Part shown: in pieces, positions 36,300 to 48,491 of the stretch
Numbering within the stretch: position 1 is the first letter of the stretch
How the letters are laid out: every line of letters starts with the position of its first letter
Source: Acipenser ruthenus
Lineage: Eukaryota; Chordata; Actinopteri; Acipenseriformes; Acipenseridae
Length of the DNA stretch: 64,000 nucleotides
NCBI RefSeq assembly: GCF_902713425.1
Contig: NC_081189.1
Location: 13,404,766 to 13,468,765, forward strand
Reading direction: 5' to 3'
The notes under the pieces: model-generated
What the model was told of the DNA's origin: nothing
Database searches by the model: none
What the model saw: the letters and a program-made list of their open reading frames with translations, nothing else
Made by a program: the position numbers and the translations under genes

Positions 36300-37661
36300 C
36301 CTTTCTGGATCATTCTGCCCAGAATTCTCTTCACTTGCTTTGAATCTGGATTTAAACACAGCTTCTCATTTGTTTCTTTCAATGTAACACTGACAGAAGA
36401 TACAAAAATATACAATTATAGTAATAATAACAATAATTATAAATATAATGAAAAAAAAACATAATAAATATAAGGGTACATGCATTTTTTCCCCCAAAAC
36501 AGTGAATATCGAAATGTATTATAATTCTGAAAATTATTTCACAAAATAGTATTATATTTAGCGCTTGTAAATGTGGTTTACCATACCGCAACAGGAAGAG
36601 AAGTCTAATATAACTCATCTAATAGTTTTATTAGGTTAACTTACTATGACATTTAAACAGATACAACACAGTGCCAGCAAGATATTTCATAAGTTGTATA
36701 TTGCTTTTAAGAGATCTTTTTTTATATAAACAGATTCCATTAGGGTTTATTTGGAATGTCATAAATTGTAAAGAGGTATTTTTTTTTCTTTTTTTTTTTA
36801 GAAACAGATTCCAGTACAGTTCATTTGGAATGTCATTCACTCATAACAGTCCAAACAAACTTGCTCTATTTGCTGTTAGGTCTAGCGAATGTACTGCTCT
36901 GTAGATATGATGCTCAAGGTTATTTACTCACACTATTTCAAGATGATCACACTTCGGACTCATAGGAAACACCTCCAATTTCTCAATTCGATTGGGATGA
37001 ATGGAATCCTTTCTGGCACCAATGCAAAGGCAACGTGTGTTTGGTAATTTCATGCCTTAAAAAAAAAAAAAGTATTGCTATTAAATGAAAAGAAGGTATC
37101 AAATGAAAAGAAGGTAAAGAAAGCTGTCCTAGTTAAACATATCTCATAGTAATCTGATCATTGGTTTAAAAGTCGAGTACAGTATGTTACCCAAGGGCTG
37201 TGTTTATTGTCAAGGAATTCTGTGTATTATTTTGTAACATTTTTGTGTCATGATTACATTTCTGTACCACTATAACCAAATCTAGTCCTATCCCTTTCCA
37301 TTCCACCCATTAACTTCATTTATTTATTCTGACGGAGATTTGTACTGGCTGATCATTTCAGTACAGTTTGATTGTTGGCCGCTGCCAAACATACTACATC
37401 TTAGATGCATGCCTTGACATTTCATTTAATAAAATTATTTCATTTTAAATCATACATTGAACACATTTTCTGCAGTTTTAAATGATTGTACATGTACAAC
37501 ATTCCAATGAAGAAAATCGCAAACTAAACTGTACGTCCCACCACTGCAGAGTCCGTTTGAGACAGCTGATAAAATAGAACAATAGAAACGTGTACTGTAC
37601 CGTTGACAAGCGTTGCACTCAGAACCAGAGTGAGAAAAAGAACTCCACTGGTGCTATACAT
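36300..37661 (-). CDS. CXC chemokine gene 6 (ELR-negative); last exon uncertain
   Basis: Coding exons are 37601-37661, 36932-37055 and 36300-36389, phases 1 and 2. The signal peptide is MYSTSGVLFLTLVLSATLVN. The mature start is GMKLPNTRCLCIGARKD (CXC, no ELR), then RIEKLEVFPMSPKCDHLEIV with the third cysteine and NEKLCLNPDSKQVKRI with the fourth; exon 3 ends GRMIQK. A good donor (AAAGG, then GTACAG) follows. Two endings are possible: reading on through the donor gives a stop at once after YSNFSFYL, or splicing to an acceptor near 36150 gives VSEIFP and a stop. The listed 3' end is the end of exon 3 without a stop codon. An ISRE-like promoter site suggests interferon control. Confidence 0.85.
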
Positions 37662-37757
37662 TTTTTTTCTCTAGATTTGTTTTCACAGATTTGTTTAGTT
37701 GTTGTTACCACTTCCTGTTGTGTATGTACTCATGAGAAAGATGGACTGGGAACCTGC

Positions 37758-37765
37758 TATTTATA
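37758..37765 (-). promoter_or_regulatory. TATA box of gene 6
   Basis: TATAAATA on the minus strand, about 100 bp before the start codon. Confidence 0.65.
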
Positions 37766-37775
37766 ACCATCCACA

Positions 37776-37788
37776 GCTTTCACTTTTG
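37776..37788 (-). promoter_or_regulatory. ISRE-like site of gene 6
   Basis: AAAAGTGAAAGC on the minus strand, close to the ISRE/IRF consensus GAAANNGAAAC, just upstream of the TATA box. The same core occurs upstream of gene 7. Confidence 0.55.
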
Positions 37789-38088
37789 ACTTCTTGTTGA
37801 TGAGCCTGGAATTCACCTGCTCCTGAAATTAACATGTTGTTATTCCCCACCTAAAAACTCCCCCTTGTTGATTCAGGTCCAGGAGGTTGTGGTTCTGGAA
37901 TATCTCAAATGTATTTATTTAACCAAGATAGAACCCTTGAGATATACATCTCATTTACACGGGGGTCCTGGCAGGAGAAGGTATTAGAACATTATAAAAT
38001 CAATGGCAAAAGTAGACAACTCATTCAACAAGACAAACAGTTGGTCATGGTCATAGTCAGTATTTACAGGATTTGCAACCATGGTCAG

Positions 38089-38091
<3 letters not shown>

Positions 38092-38185
<94 letters not shown>
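38092..38185. repeat. AT then GT microsatellite
   Basis: About 35 AT repeats passing directly into about 12 GT repeats. Confidence 0.95.
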
Positions 38186-40082
38186 ATTGATTTAAAAAGG
38201 TATTGTGAAGAGGCTGTTTGTTTTATGTTCGAAGGCAATGAGTTCCAAAGATGAGATCCGTGATATAAAAAGGGATTTTACAAGTAGGCACATCATTTGA
38301 TTTGCATAGGTAGAATTACAAGTCTCTAACAGGGATGTAAGGTAACTTGAAGCATTTCCACTGTTCACTTTATAAACTAAACACAAAAAGGACACTTATT
38401 TAATAGGTGGCAATAGTAACACATTAGGGCTGCTACAATGGTATGAGCCATTGGTGTTGCCCGTGCAGGACTGAACTAATGAGAACGTTTCTTCTGGGCA
38501 GACAGTATTTAAATGGTATCACAATGCTAATTAATACTCTTTGGTATAGCTTTGAAAATGTATTAACCTTGGGACCTATTTTCCACTGTGTGGTAATAAG
38601 AAGGCATAACTTATTTAATTCAGCAAGATCAAAAAATGATGCCATAATAACACTTTCTGTAATTTCACTGTAATTAAATAAGCCTACATGTATATTTTCA
38701 AAGGTAGCTTATTTTTGGAAAAGAGAAATAAGCGTGCATCTCTGTGTGTTGCTGGGATCCCTGCCTGCTTGAATTAGGGTGAATAATAAATACTGTTGGC
38801 AGTCTGAGTAAAGGTTTGCTGGTTCAATCCCGGTCATCTCTATGCTGTTCATTTAGGGAACTGAAAAGCTGAAAAGAGTTTCCTCTGCACTGCTGTGTAA
38901 TCTACTTGAACGATGCCTGTGATTTTTTATAAATGTGAAGTGTTGCTTCAGCATTTGAAGGAAGTAGTTCTGTAAACAAATTTCACTTCCATGGTGCAAC
39001 TGCATGTGTGAAAATATACTTCTTAAATTGCATCTTCATAATGCTGACTTTTTATACATGTAATGAGTAATGGGATTTCAAGATGGAAAACACCTGTTTA
39101 GAGCAGCCCTCCTTTATTACATACTGAAGGTAAAGACTCCTATACAGCAAGGGCCTGGCATCAATAACATCATTACCTAGTTTCTTTATTTGAAGTTGCT
39201 GTTTACTCACATTTATTAACTGTATTGGGGGATGAGACAATTACACAGACAACCACTATCATGCTGCTTGTGAAGTCATTGAGATCCTTATTTCTCATGA
39301 TTGTTTCTGAATAATTGCACACAACTCTCAACAGCTCCACATGACCACATACATTTATACAATGTCTTTCTTGCAGTCACTCTCTTTATTTACTTATCTT
39401 TTTGGCCAGTCAGTGTAGCATTTTATTGGTTGCATTTACTTTAATATGATAACTTTCAATTTATTTTTCATTTCTAACCAGCTGAATTAACTACCTGACT
39501 GTGCTTCAAACTGGTACAACAACCTGCTTACACACCTTAAGCTGGATTTCAGTCATGCTACAATTCATCTGAATAGCACAGAGAAGCCTCATAGTGAATA
39601 AACTGGTTAATAAATAATTTCAAACTGGCACAACAACCTGCTTGTACACCGTAAGATTTAACACCTAATTAGAGAGAAGCTTGATCAGTTGTGGTTTAGC
39701 TCATATCTATTGGAATAACATTCTATTCTGACAAGAATGACATCATCCACAGACTTTGAGAAATAACAAGTTTACTGCACTGTGTTAAATAAGCATTGTC
39801 AAATGTTAAATAGCACTGTAGCAACTTCCACCCGTCAGTACACTGGCATGTGTGGAGTTAAGGGGAATGGGAACTTATGTTACAGACACTTTCAGAATCA
39901 CAGCCAAGATGTGTTCCTTATCTGAACTGTTTATATCCAGAGTTAACCACAAGGGGAAAGAGTTCCTGCAAACATTTTATTTATCTGAAATCACATATAA
40001 TCCATCTCAAATCTGTCACAGAGGGCCAAATTATTATTTTACACCATCTATTGTTGGGTAAATGAAACATTTATTGTAATAA

Positions 40083-40411
40083 CTGTAATCGATCGCTGTG
40101 ACGTCACTGTAATCGATCGCTGTGACGTCACTGTAATCGATCGCTGTGACGTCACTGTAATCGATCGCTGTGACGTCACTGTAATCGATCGCTGTGACGT
40201 CACTGTAATCGATAGCTGTGACGTCACTGTGATCGATCGCTGTGACGGCACTGTAATCGATCGCTATGACGGCACTGTAATCGATCGCTGTGACATCACT
40301 GTAATCGATCGCTGTGACGTCACTGTAATCAATCGCTGTGACGTCACTGTAATCGATTGCTGTGACGTCACTGTAATCGATCGCTGTGACGTCACTGTAA
40401 TCGATCGCAGG
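40083..40411. repeat. 24-bp minisatellite with CRE octamers, centre of the fold-back element
   Basis: Thirteen full units plus a partial one of CTGTAATCGATCGCTGTGAC followed by GTCA. Ten units keep the palindromic CRE octamer TGACGTCA, and one more octamer follows at about 40421. The repeat reads open in several frames, so ORFs here are artefacts. Confidence 0.95.
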
Positions 40412-40427
40412 CCATGGCAGTGACGTC

Positions 40428-40469
40428 ACAGTCTTATTACACACACTTGCATGGCAGTAATAAGACTGT
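40428..40469. repeat. Short perfect hairpin inside the fold-back element
   Basis: ACAGTCTTATTAC (40428-40440) pairs perfectly with GTAATAAGACTGT (40457-40469) across a 16-base loop. Confidence 0.85.
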
Positions 40470-41920
40470 AAGCTTCACCAAGCTCTATAGGAGAGTACAA
40501 CTTTCTATATAAAATAGAGCTATTAACTCAATACACTGTTGACACCAAGTTGTAGCCTGTGTTTTACAGCTGGCAGGAATGTCTCTGCTTCAGCGCTTCA
40601 CCTAGTTACTATTAGCAGCTTTAATTATACTGATCCAACTGCTACACTTCTATTTGTGTCTTAAATTATTCTATTACAACAACTGTTTCATTTACCCAAA
40701 AATAGTGCAAATGGTGTAAAATTTAACACAGTGCAGTAAACTTGTTATTTCTCAAAGTCTGTGGATGATGTCATTCTTGTCAGAATAGAATGTTATTCCA
40801 ATAGATATGAGCTAAACCACAACTGATCAAGCTTCTCTCTAATTAGGTGCTAAATCTTAAGGTGTGCAAGCAGGTTGTTGTGCCAGTTTGAAATTGTTTA
40901 TTAACCAGTTTATTTACTATGAGGCTTCTCTGTACTATTCAGACGAATTGTAGCATGACTGAAATCCAGCTTGCTTGCTCTAGGAGTTTTTTTCCTTACA
41001 TATTCCAGCTCACTCAGGTAGTTAATTCAGCAGGTTAGAAATTATCATATTAAGTAAATGCAACCAATAAATGCTACACTGACTGGCCAAAAATAAATAG
41101 AGAACAAATGCAAGAAAGAGATTGTACAAATGTATGTGGTCATGTGACATGTCATGTGGAGCTGTTTTGAGAGTTGTGTGCAACTATTTAGAAACAATCA
41201 TGAGAAATCATAAGGATCTTAATGACTTCACAAGCAGCATGATGGTGGTTGTCCGTGTAATTGTCTCGTCCCCACTGCGTATGATTTTGCTGATTAAAAA
41301 GAAAAGCATGTGTATGGTATAACATGAGGTTTGATAATTAACAATAATAGTATGTTGCACTGGAGATATTAATGAAGTGTCATAATATTAATGGGTATTA
41401 TACAACAATTATATAAAAGGGTTCATAATTGTAAAATAATACAGATCATTGTTATTTTTTAATATAATTTGAAATGTTGATCTAAAATGCAAGGCCTAAT
41501 TCCCTGTGTAAAAGCTGTATCCACTGATGGCTAATATGTAGCCAACAATGATAACTCAAAATAGCCAATAATACATAATATTGGATTTGATTACAATCTT
41601 CTGTACTTCACCGATTAAGAAATGTATTATTTTGTGTTTTGAGAGCTCAAATTGCAACCCTGTCCAACAGAATTAAATGTTAGCCACAGATAACTTTGTA
41701 CGTGTTACTGTGATTTATTGTCCAGACTAAATTCTGTTTAATGGTATCTCTGTTTGAGACCCGTAATAGATACAACAACAGTTTATGTTCATTTAAGTAA
41801 ACTGGACTTGAGTAAAGAAATTGTTTATTTGGCCCTAAACCTTTATCATTAAATTGTTTACTGTAGGTTCTTTAAAACAACCCCTTCATCTACAATACAG
41901 TCCATTAAACTTTGTTGACC

Positions 41921-42585
41921 TGTGAAACAGGGGTGTCCTGTTACTGCGTGGGTATCCACTGAGAGACGAGAGAGACACAGAGGGTTTGTAGTTGAAAACG
42001 CCGCTCAGGCGTCCAGGTTTTATTTACAGACAGGCAGTTGCAATGATTGGTAGCCATCAAGGACACAGTAGGACACACACAGGTGTACATACAAAAAATA
42101 CAATACAAAACACTGTGGGTAGAGTGCTGCTCCCACTAAAAGGGAGGTCCCGCTCCAGGAACTTTTTCCCTGCACAAACTAAACTAAAATATTGTGGGAT
42201 TAATATCCTCTAAATGAATCCCTACCTACGGTGCTAAGGATTCCCGTTAAACATACAGTGGTTTCACTGCCCTTGGTTCTTCATGCTGGTACACAAAAAC
42301 AGAACAAACAAAAGCAGAACAAAGGACTGGCTTTCCAGACCCCTTTTGAAGGCATGTGAGTTAATTAATCAATAATTAGTCAATTGACACCTGGCCACCT
42401 GTTGCAGATTGGGTTTCAATTAGGCAGGGAGGGAAGTCTAACCTCCCAGCCCTGCCATATCCAGTACACACTTTGTTTTTTTCAAAATAAACACATTTTA
42501 TTTCTAAATCAAACAAAAACTGTCTTATTTATAAACCACCACCACAAATACACTATTTACAAGGACAGACCTCAGCCCTGCCACA
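41921..42585 (-). mobile_element. Probable solo LTR, minus orientation
   Basis: On the minus strand it begins TGTGGCAGGGC, like other LTRs here, and ends CCTGTTTCACA. The flanking 5-mers match only 4 of 5 (ACCTG, GCCTG), so the exact ends are uncertain. Confidence 0.5.
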
Positions 42586-42599
42586 GCCTGGGATAGAGT

Positions 42600-43870
42600 T
42601 AACCCCATAGAGTACCTTACAGGCCTGTACTGCACAGTGGCTTTCTGCTTATTGTACAGCGGGCATGCCTTCTCTTTTAATGCAATATCTCATGGGGAAT
42701 TTTTAAGGGATCATCACCAATATTCTGTGTTTTATTATTGGCTTAACTGTGTTACATTAAATGTGTTACTGACATTAAGGATGCTAAATGAAAGTTTAGC
42801 CTCTTCCCATGGTACAACTTCAGCATACTGAAGAAGCTTACCCGTAGCTACCAGTATTTTCCTGCTGAAAGTTGGCTTTCTATCTGCACCCTGACATAAC
42901 TGACTTTTGGCCTTTTTTTCTTAATTGACCCAGTAGGTTGTTCGAAGTCATATTTAGGAAGCACCCAAACCAGCACTGTAAGTGAGTGCTGACAGTTCTG
43001 TTTCTGCGTATGGCCGATAGCCTCTGAAAGCATTGGCACTTGTTTTTCTTTGTCGTCCTTATCACAATGTTTTGGGTACAGTTTTAAATAAAAGAACATA
43101 ATTGCAAACACACTGGATAGTGTATTAATATGTGCACTTTATTATGACATCCTTCATATATGCAGAAATGCTGAAAACAAAATACATTGGACAGGCTGCT
43201 GTTGCTATGGACCTGTTGTGAAATCCAAACTGTACCATGTTATTGTAATGCAGTGTAACTAGTTTCCCAATTAAAGAGAGTGGCAGAGAGATTCAGCTTG
43301 TCATCCAGGACAATCGATCAGCTCAGGAGAAGGAAATGCAAGACTTTGCTGGACTGTGTAGTGGAAAAGGTGCACTCCGCTTCTTCAGGACTAACGCTGA
43401 ATTGTTTACCGGGGAGTATTCACTATTACCTTTGGTGGTGTACAAATAGTATTCTCCATTAACTGTTTCAAACAGGGACTGTCATTGATTGACTGAAAAT
43501 CGTATTAATTTTTGAGAGCAGAGACATCTATTGGTGAAAAGAGATACGACAGATGAGCTGGGACACTGTTTCCACGTCTCCTTAGTTGTGTGGGCTACTG
43601 TGTCAGACTGACAAGTGCACTAAGGCATGTATTAAACTTTCCTTTACTTTGGATGTTATGGTTAAAATATTTTAAATAGGCAGGACTGAGATTTAGATGT
43701 ACTGATTTTCACTGAGATTAGGGTGATTGATACTGACAATAGTGACTGCCCTGTAGGAGTGTGTGTTGGTGCGCCGCCCCCCCTCCGGTGATCACAATAA
43801 AGACACTTTGTTGAAGACACTGTGGCCCCTCCTCATTCCTCAGTTTCACAGCCCACAATGGCTAGTTTAT
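42600..43870. other. Intergenic DNA with no recognised gene
   Basis: No convincing exon, RNA gene or repeat end was recognised here. Confidence 0.4.
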
Positions 43871-43877
43871 AACCATC

Positions 43878-44229
43878 TGTAACAGGGTAGCATTGCAGTC
43901 AAGGCTGGTCAGCAGCAGGAAAGCAAACCCAGACACAGAAGCTGCAGTTTTAAGCACAAAGCAACACTTTAATTCAACACAACAAACAAAAACAAAGAAA
44001 CAAAAGCACAGGGGCCAAAATAAAAGGACAGATCTGGACAGAAACACTACTGTTCAGGCTGGGTGTTCACCTTCACATCTCAACCACTCACCGCAAACTC
44101 CTCCACCAAACAAAGGACTTAGCTTCCTTTTTATACCATGTGGCTGTGACTTGATTGATGATCACCACACATGTATCTGCCAAATTTAAATATAAACACA
44201 CCCACACTATTTACTTCCGCCATGCCACA
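43878..44229 (-). mobile_element. Solo LTR, minus orientation, with perfect target duplication
   Basis: The 352-bp sequence reads TGTGGCATGGC ... CTGTTACA on the minus strand, flanked by CCATC on both sides (43873-43877 and 44230-44234). A TATAAAAAGG box lies inside. It sits about 100 bp beyond the gene 7 stop codon. Confidence 0.85.
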
Positions 44230-44331
44230 CCATCTAATTTGCTATTACTTTCAAGATATAAATGAATCCTTTAGATTGTCATATGACACATCCCTGGAAG
44301 AAGAATGATGGTGCACAGAAACTCATGCCAC

Positions 44332-47003
44332 TCAATGGGATAAAAACGCTTTTGTTTTCTTCCCTTGTCTTCTCTTTGATTGTTGTTTGAGTCCTCTGAA
44401 AAGAAATGCGGATGTTAAACAGCCACACATTCTGCACATGGCATAATAATTATTTTATCAGATTAACAGGAATAGTTACGAACAAGAGAAAGCCTGACCA
44501 TCAATACTTGTCTGGTTGGTTGATCCCAAGACTTCATTAATTATTTCTTAAAGGATGCCAATGGCAATCAACATGGCTTGGTAATATATTCCATATACTC
44601 CTCACTCTTTGTATAAACATATGGTTCAGTTTAGATATTAAAAAGTGTATTCTTGTCTACCAGAAGGGTTTGTACCAGAATTAAACAGTTAGAATGCATG
44701 AGGCAGTAGTCTGCAGAGCTGAAGACAGGAGAGGAGAGGAAAGGACTCGTGGAGTTTTATTCTAGAGCTTCTTTTTGTTTTCCTTTTCCTTTTACTGTGC
44801 ATTTGTTTTGTATTTGCAGACAAGCAGCAGCTACCTTCCGTGTACAGTACACTGATCTGTGAGCAAGACTACCCTGGAGAGACCACTGCTCTATGGAACA
44901 GCTTCAATGCTTCAAACTTAACATTTGTGTTTCTATTTTTTTGTTAACTATTTTAGATATTTTTTCTATGAAACAAGAAACAAACCTAATTTCACTATTT
45001 TTTTTTGTATGTAGTTGTGTTAAAAAGTGTCTCAATACACCACCCCCTGGATTGCTATAAAGAGCAGCAGTATTTAAAACTACAAAGTACATATCAATGA
45101 ACTAGACCCTTGAGATCTAACAAAAACATACCGTTTGTTTAAAAGCCTATCAAGAATCTTCTTCACCCTCTTGGAATTCGGCTTAAGACATACTTGCTTC
45201 CCAGTCTTCTTAAATGTGGCACTGTCATCAAATAATGAACAAATACATTTTTCAGATACTCTTTTTTCCTAGATTGTCATATTAATAGCTAGTCTTCATC
45301 CTACAGTAGAAAGAAGATCACAGCCAAATGACTCCTAACTTGTTTAATGAATAATGCATAAAGGGCATGCATTTTTGCTGTATATTTGAATGATTTATTT
45401 GTTTTTGAAGCTTCTAAACAACATTCTTCTCTTTCCTTCAAGAGGCAACAAACCAAGCTACTAGACTGTTCCCTTTGTTAATATAATTTAGTCATGCAAT
45501 TCATAAGCCAAATTCATTGATAAACACACAAAAAAAGTACACAATAACTGAATATCTATTTATTTCAAATATTTAACAGTTTCTTTAAAAGTTGTTTTTC
45601 TTTTGAAGTATCTGGTTTTCAGATGTGTTTTCTAAAGTTAATTCTAAGCATCTAACGTTTGAATACATTACTTCCAGTAATTATCAAATATAAGGCGTAA
45701 ATTACTTTAAAAAAAGACTGCAGTAAAAAGATGCAGTACCGGCAAAGAATACTGGAGACTTAAGCTCTTAAGGAGGTGAAACTTTACAAAATGAACACAG
45801 CAGACAAGGCTACTGGTTTAACTACACATACGCACCATTACCCCAATATTGGACTTTAAAGGAGCACAGATTTTCAATGAAATTATGGTAAATAAGAGCT
45901 GTACAAACTTTGTAAATTGTGTGTAATGTATGTATATTTTTTTCTTTCAGAAACTGGACTATAATACTTAGAAAAACTACTTACATGATTTCAACTTGGT
46001 CACAGGTGATACTCTTCTGAAAAACCTGTATATTGCGAATGAGTTTAGTTTTGATAAAATTTAATCCTTTTCCAATGCAAAGACATTTCTGACCAGAGGA
46101 AACAATTCTTCCTGGAAAATAAAAGGTTGTGTCATAAGGCATTGCATGATCTAAGGCCAGACATTGACACAAGTGTGTTTTATTTATGCTTTTGTTTTAT
46201 ACAGTATATCCAAAGCAATAGCACACAATCGCCACACTCTCCCCAGGTAAATCTGATTTAGCTTGGAAGCTAACATCAATTTTATATCACCAATGATATG
46301 CTGTGCTAAGGAAGACTACCAGTTCAACACCAATGTAATTTAAAAAACATTGAGACAGTGAGTAACCACATAAGATGACTCTCCTGGAAATACATGTGAA
46401 TTCCGGTAATGATTTTAGCTTATTGTCATGGTAATAACATGAAATGACATTCTGTGGCAATATTTTACAACAGGTGGATTTGCTCCTAATTAGACAAGGC
46501 AATATTTCACTATAAGGACTTTTCAGATACTCGTATGCATTAAAACAAGTTATGTTGTATCCTTAAGCTCAGGTAAATACTGTGGGGGGCTTCTTATGAA
46601 CCAACATTAGTTACATGGGGTTCGTGCCAGGTAAGTTTAGATAGCAAAGAGCATATTTATTGTAGTGAGCTTTGACATCAAAATCATTTACTTCACTTTT
46701 TTTTAAAGAATGGAAGTCTAAAAGTTAAAAAAAGTTGTTTTTCCTAAATAAAGAGCATACCTTTCCTTCCCATAATTCGGGTTCAAAGCCATTTCATTTT
46801 TTGTTGGCTGTGGATCAATATCAAAACTTAACTACAGCTGCACAAGCACAGCACTTCACAGTCATGTCCTCTCTCTACACAGTAACAGTAATCGTCCCAC
46901 ATGGATGAGTTTTGACTACATGAAGTATTAAGTCATGATGCTTACCTTCAGTTATTGCAACCAAAAGAAGAAGAGCACAAAGAGCAACTGCAGTTATTTT
47001 CAT
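44332..47003 (-). CDS. CXC chemokine gene 7 with a long basic tail (CXCL11/CXCL9-like)
   Basis: Coding exons are 46946-47003, 45985-46111, 45132-45221 and 44332-44395, phases 1, 2, 2; 112 residues. The signal peptide is MKITAVALCALLLLVAITEG. The mature start is RIVSSGQKCLCIGKGLNF (CXC, no ELR). The third cysteine is in SITCDQVEI and the fourth in KQVCLKPNSKRVKKIL. Exon 4 codes for a 21-residue tail rich in Lys, Arg and Gln (GLKQQSKRRQGKKTK), much longer than in genes 1-5. Basic tails of CXCL9 and CXCL11 bind heparan sulfate and can kill bacteria (family knowledge). The signal peptide lacks the MNSTA start, so this is the oldest branch of the array. ISRE-like sites lie upstream. Confidence 0.92.
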
Positions 47004-47070
47004 CTTTCCCCCAGGGTGAGTAGAATAGAAATGAGAACAACAAGCCACCTGTACTGTAGCGCAATGTGCA

Positions 47071-47089
47071 ACTTTCACTTTTGCTTTCC
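47071..47089 (-). promoter_or_regulatory. ISRE-like double site of gene 7
   Basis: On the minus strand GGAAAGCAAAAGTGAAAGT has overlapping GAAA-type half-sites like an interferon-stimulated response element. It lies about 70-85 bp before the start codon, so it may be just downstream of transcription start if the TATA box at 47146-47151 is used. Confidence 0.5.
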
Positions 47090-47145
47090 AACAAGGTCAG
47101 AATATTTGTTTTTAATTAAGCTGGAGACATAGGAATGTGTAACCA

Positions 47146-47151
47146 TTTATA
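47146..47151 (-). promoter_or_regulatory. Possible TATA box of gene 7
   Basis: TATAAA on the minus strand, about 143 bp upstream of the start codon. Confidence 0.4.
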
Positions 47152-48317
47152 AATAACCTTGTGTAAGATTTAAACTCACATAAACATTTTTTTATTTGTA
47201 ATTCTTTGGCTAGCTTAAGTGATAAATATCTGAAGCAAATGGAATCGTGTAACCGGACCGATGTAGACTATTATGAAATTATGAAAGATGTAAACATCAA
47301 GTGCTGTATAAAACAGGCTTATTTAGAGACCTTTGTTGTAGCGGGATGAATGAAATAAGGACTACAGCCTGTCTCTGGAGCACAGGTAAATATTGCCTTC
47401 TGTATTTTCCAAACTGTCAATAAAGTTTTTATTAACTTAAACCTTATTATATTTGAGCAAATACTTTGGGTCAATCTACAAAATAAGACTCACTTATGTG
47501 AGGCAGTTAACAGAATGGACACACTGGGACTTGGACATTCCAGTGCCTGCAGCCTTGAAGATAATAATAATTCATTTAACTATTTATCTGCCAAGCAGTT
47601 TAAAAAAAAAAAAATACATAAAAAGGTTTATTGTGTTTGTGCAGGTCTGCAAGGTAGGGAGGGCGCTTCACTGTAAAGAAAAAATAAATAAAAATGTCTT
47701 GAGATATTTGAGGAAACATTTCCATTATCCAAGGATACGTTTCGTCTGTCCTGGAAAAGCTGATGTTTCCCCTTTTCTGCACTTTCCCTACGATGATACC
47801 TGGGTAACTTGCGGTTTCCTTAAGCATAGGAAATAGTTCTCTTTGCCTGGGTAACACTTCTCATTCATTATTGAGTAAGATATTGAAGAAAACTGGACAA
47901 GTGATGGCAATGAAGAAGTGGATCCCCTTGATGTATATTAAAAGTATGTGTACAGTAAATGTAATAACCTCCTAGAATTGCCTGAATAACTCCCATCTAT
48001 AGGTAAGGTACTGCCAAGCACTGAAACAATGAGGGTGTTTCTAGATACAAAAGAGGATTCTGTTCTCAGTGAATTATTGGCTTCATACTCTTGTAAATTC
48101 ATGTATTGCTGACACACAGCATATTCAAAATGTAAGCTCATGTGGTGTTGACGCATGTAATCTTTCTTGTGACCTCAGATTCTGTTTGCAATGGAAATTT
48201 CAGCTCGATGCCAAAGGACAGAGTCACTGCTCTGTGAGTCGCTCACTCACAGTCTATAATTAATCTATATCTCTGTTAAAAATGTAGTTAGCAGAATGGA
48301 TGTCTGGTGGTCATTTC

Positions 48318-48480
48318 AATCAATCAAATTTAATTTGCTGTATATAGCGTCTTTCATGCCAAGGCATCCCAAAGCACTTCACAATAAAAACAAGTATACA
48401 ATATAAAAAATAAAAACATCAATATTAAAACAGTCAAAATAAGTACTTAAAAAAAAAAAAAAAAACCATAATAAAAACAA
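48318..48480 (-). mobile_element. LINE/SINE 3' tail fragment
   Basis: On the minus strand GTGAAGTGCTTTGGGATGCC and GCATGAAAGACGCTATATA form a 3' tail widely seen in fish non-LTR elements. Only the tail is present, next to an A-rich tract. Confidence 0.55.
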
Positions 48481-48491
48481 TCTAAGCAAGC

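Larger units (their letters stand above)
39226..41275. mobile_element. 2-kb fold-back DNA element with about 570-600-bp inverted arms
   Basis: Left arm 39228 to about 39790 is an inverted copy of about 40720-41274 (shared GAGACAATTACAC ends, AAGCTTGATCAGTTGTGGTT, GAATGACATCATCC). The right arm continues inward to about 40675 and matches 40030-40080, so the left arm is split by about 240 bp of other sequence. No transposase ORF is present. Superfamily undetermined; no certain target duplication. Confidence 0.85.

Noticed and set aside
38760-38850. Possible tRNA gene around GGTTCAATCCC
   Set aside because: Only a box-B-like motif is present; no cloverleaf could be folded, so at most a SINE fragment.
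40034-40444. Open frame of repeated AIDYSDVT peptides on the minus strand
   Set aside because: It is the 24-bp minisatellite read as protein; the unit length is a multiple of three, so several frames stay open.
46875-47078. 67-residue minus-strand frame containing the gene 7 signal peptide
   Set aside because: It starts in the 5' UTR and continues into intron 1; only 46946-47003 is used.
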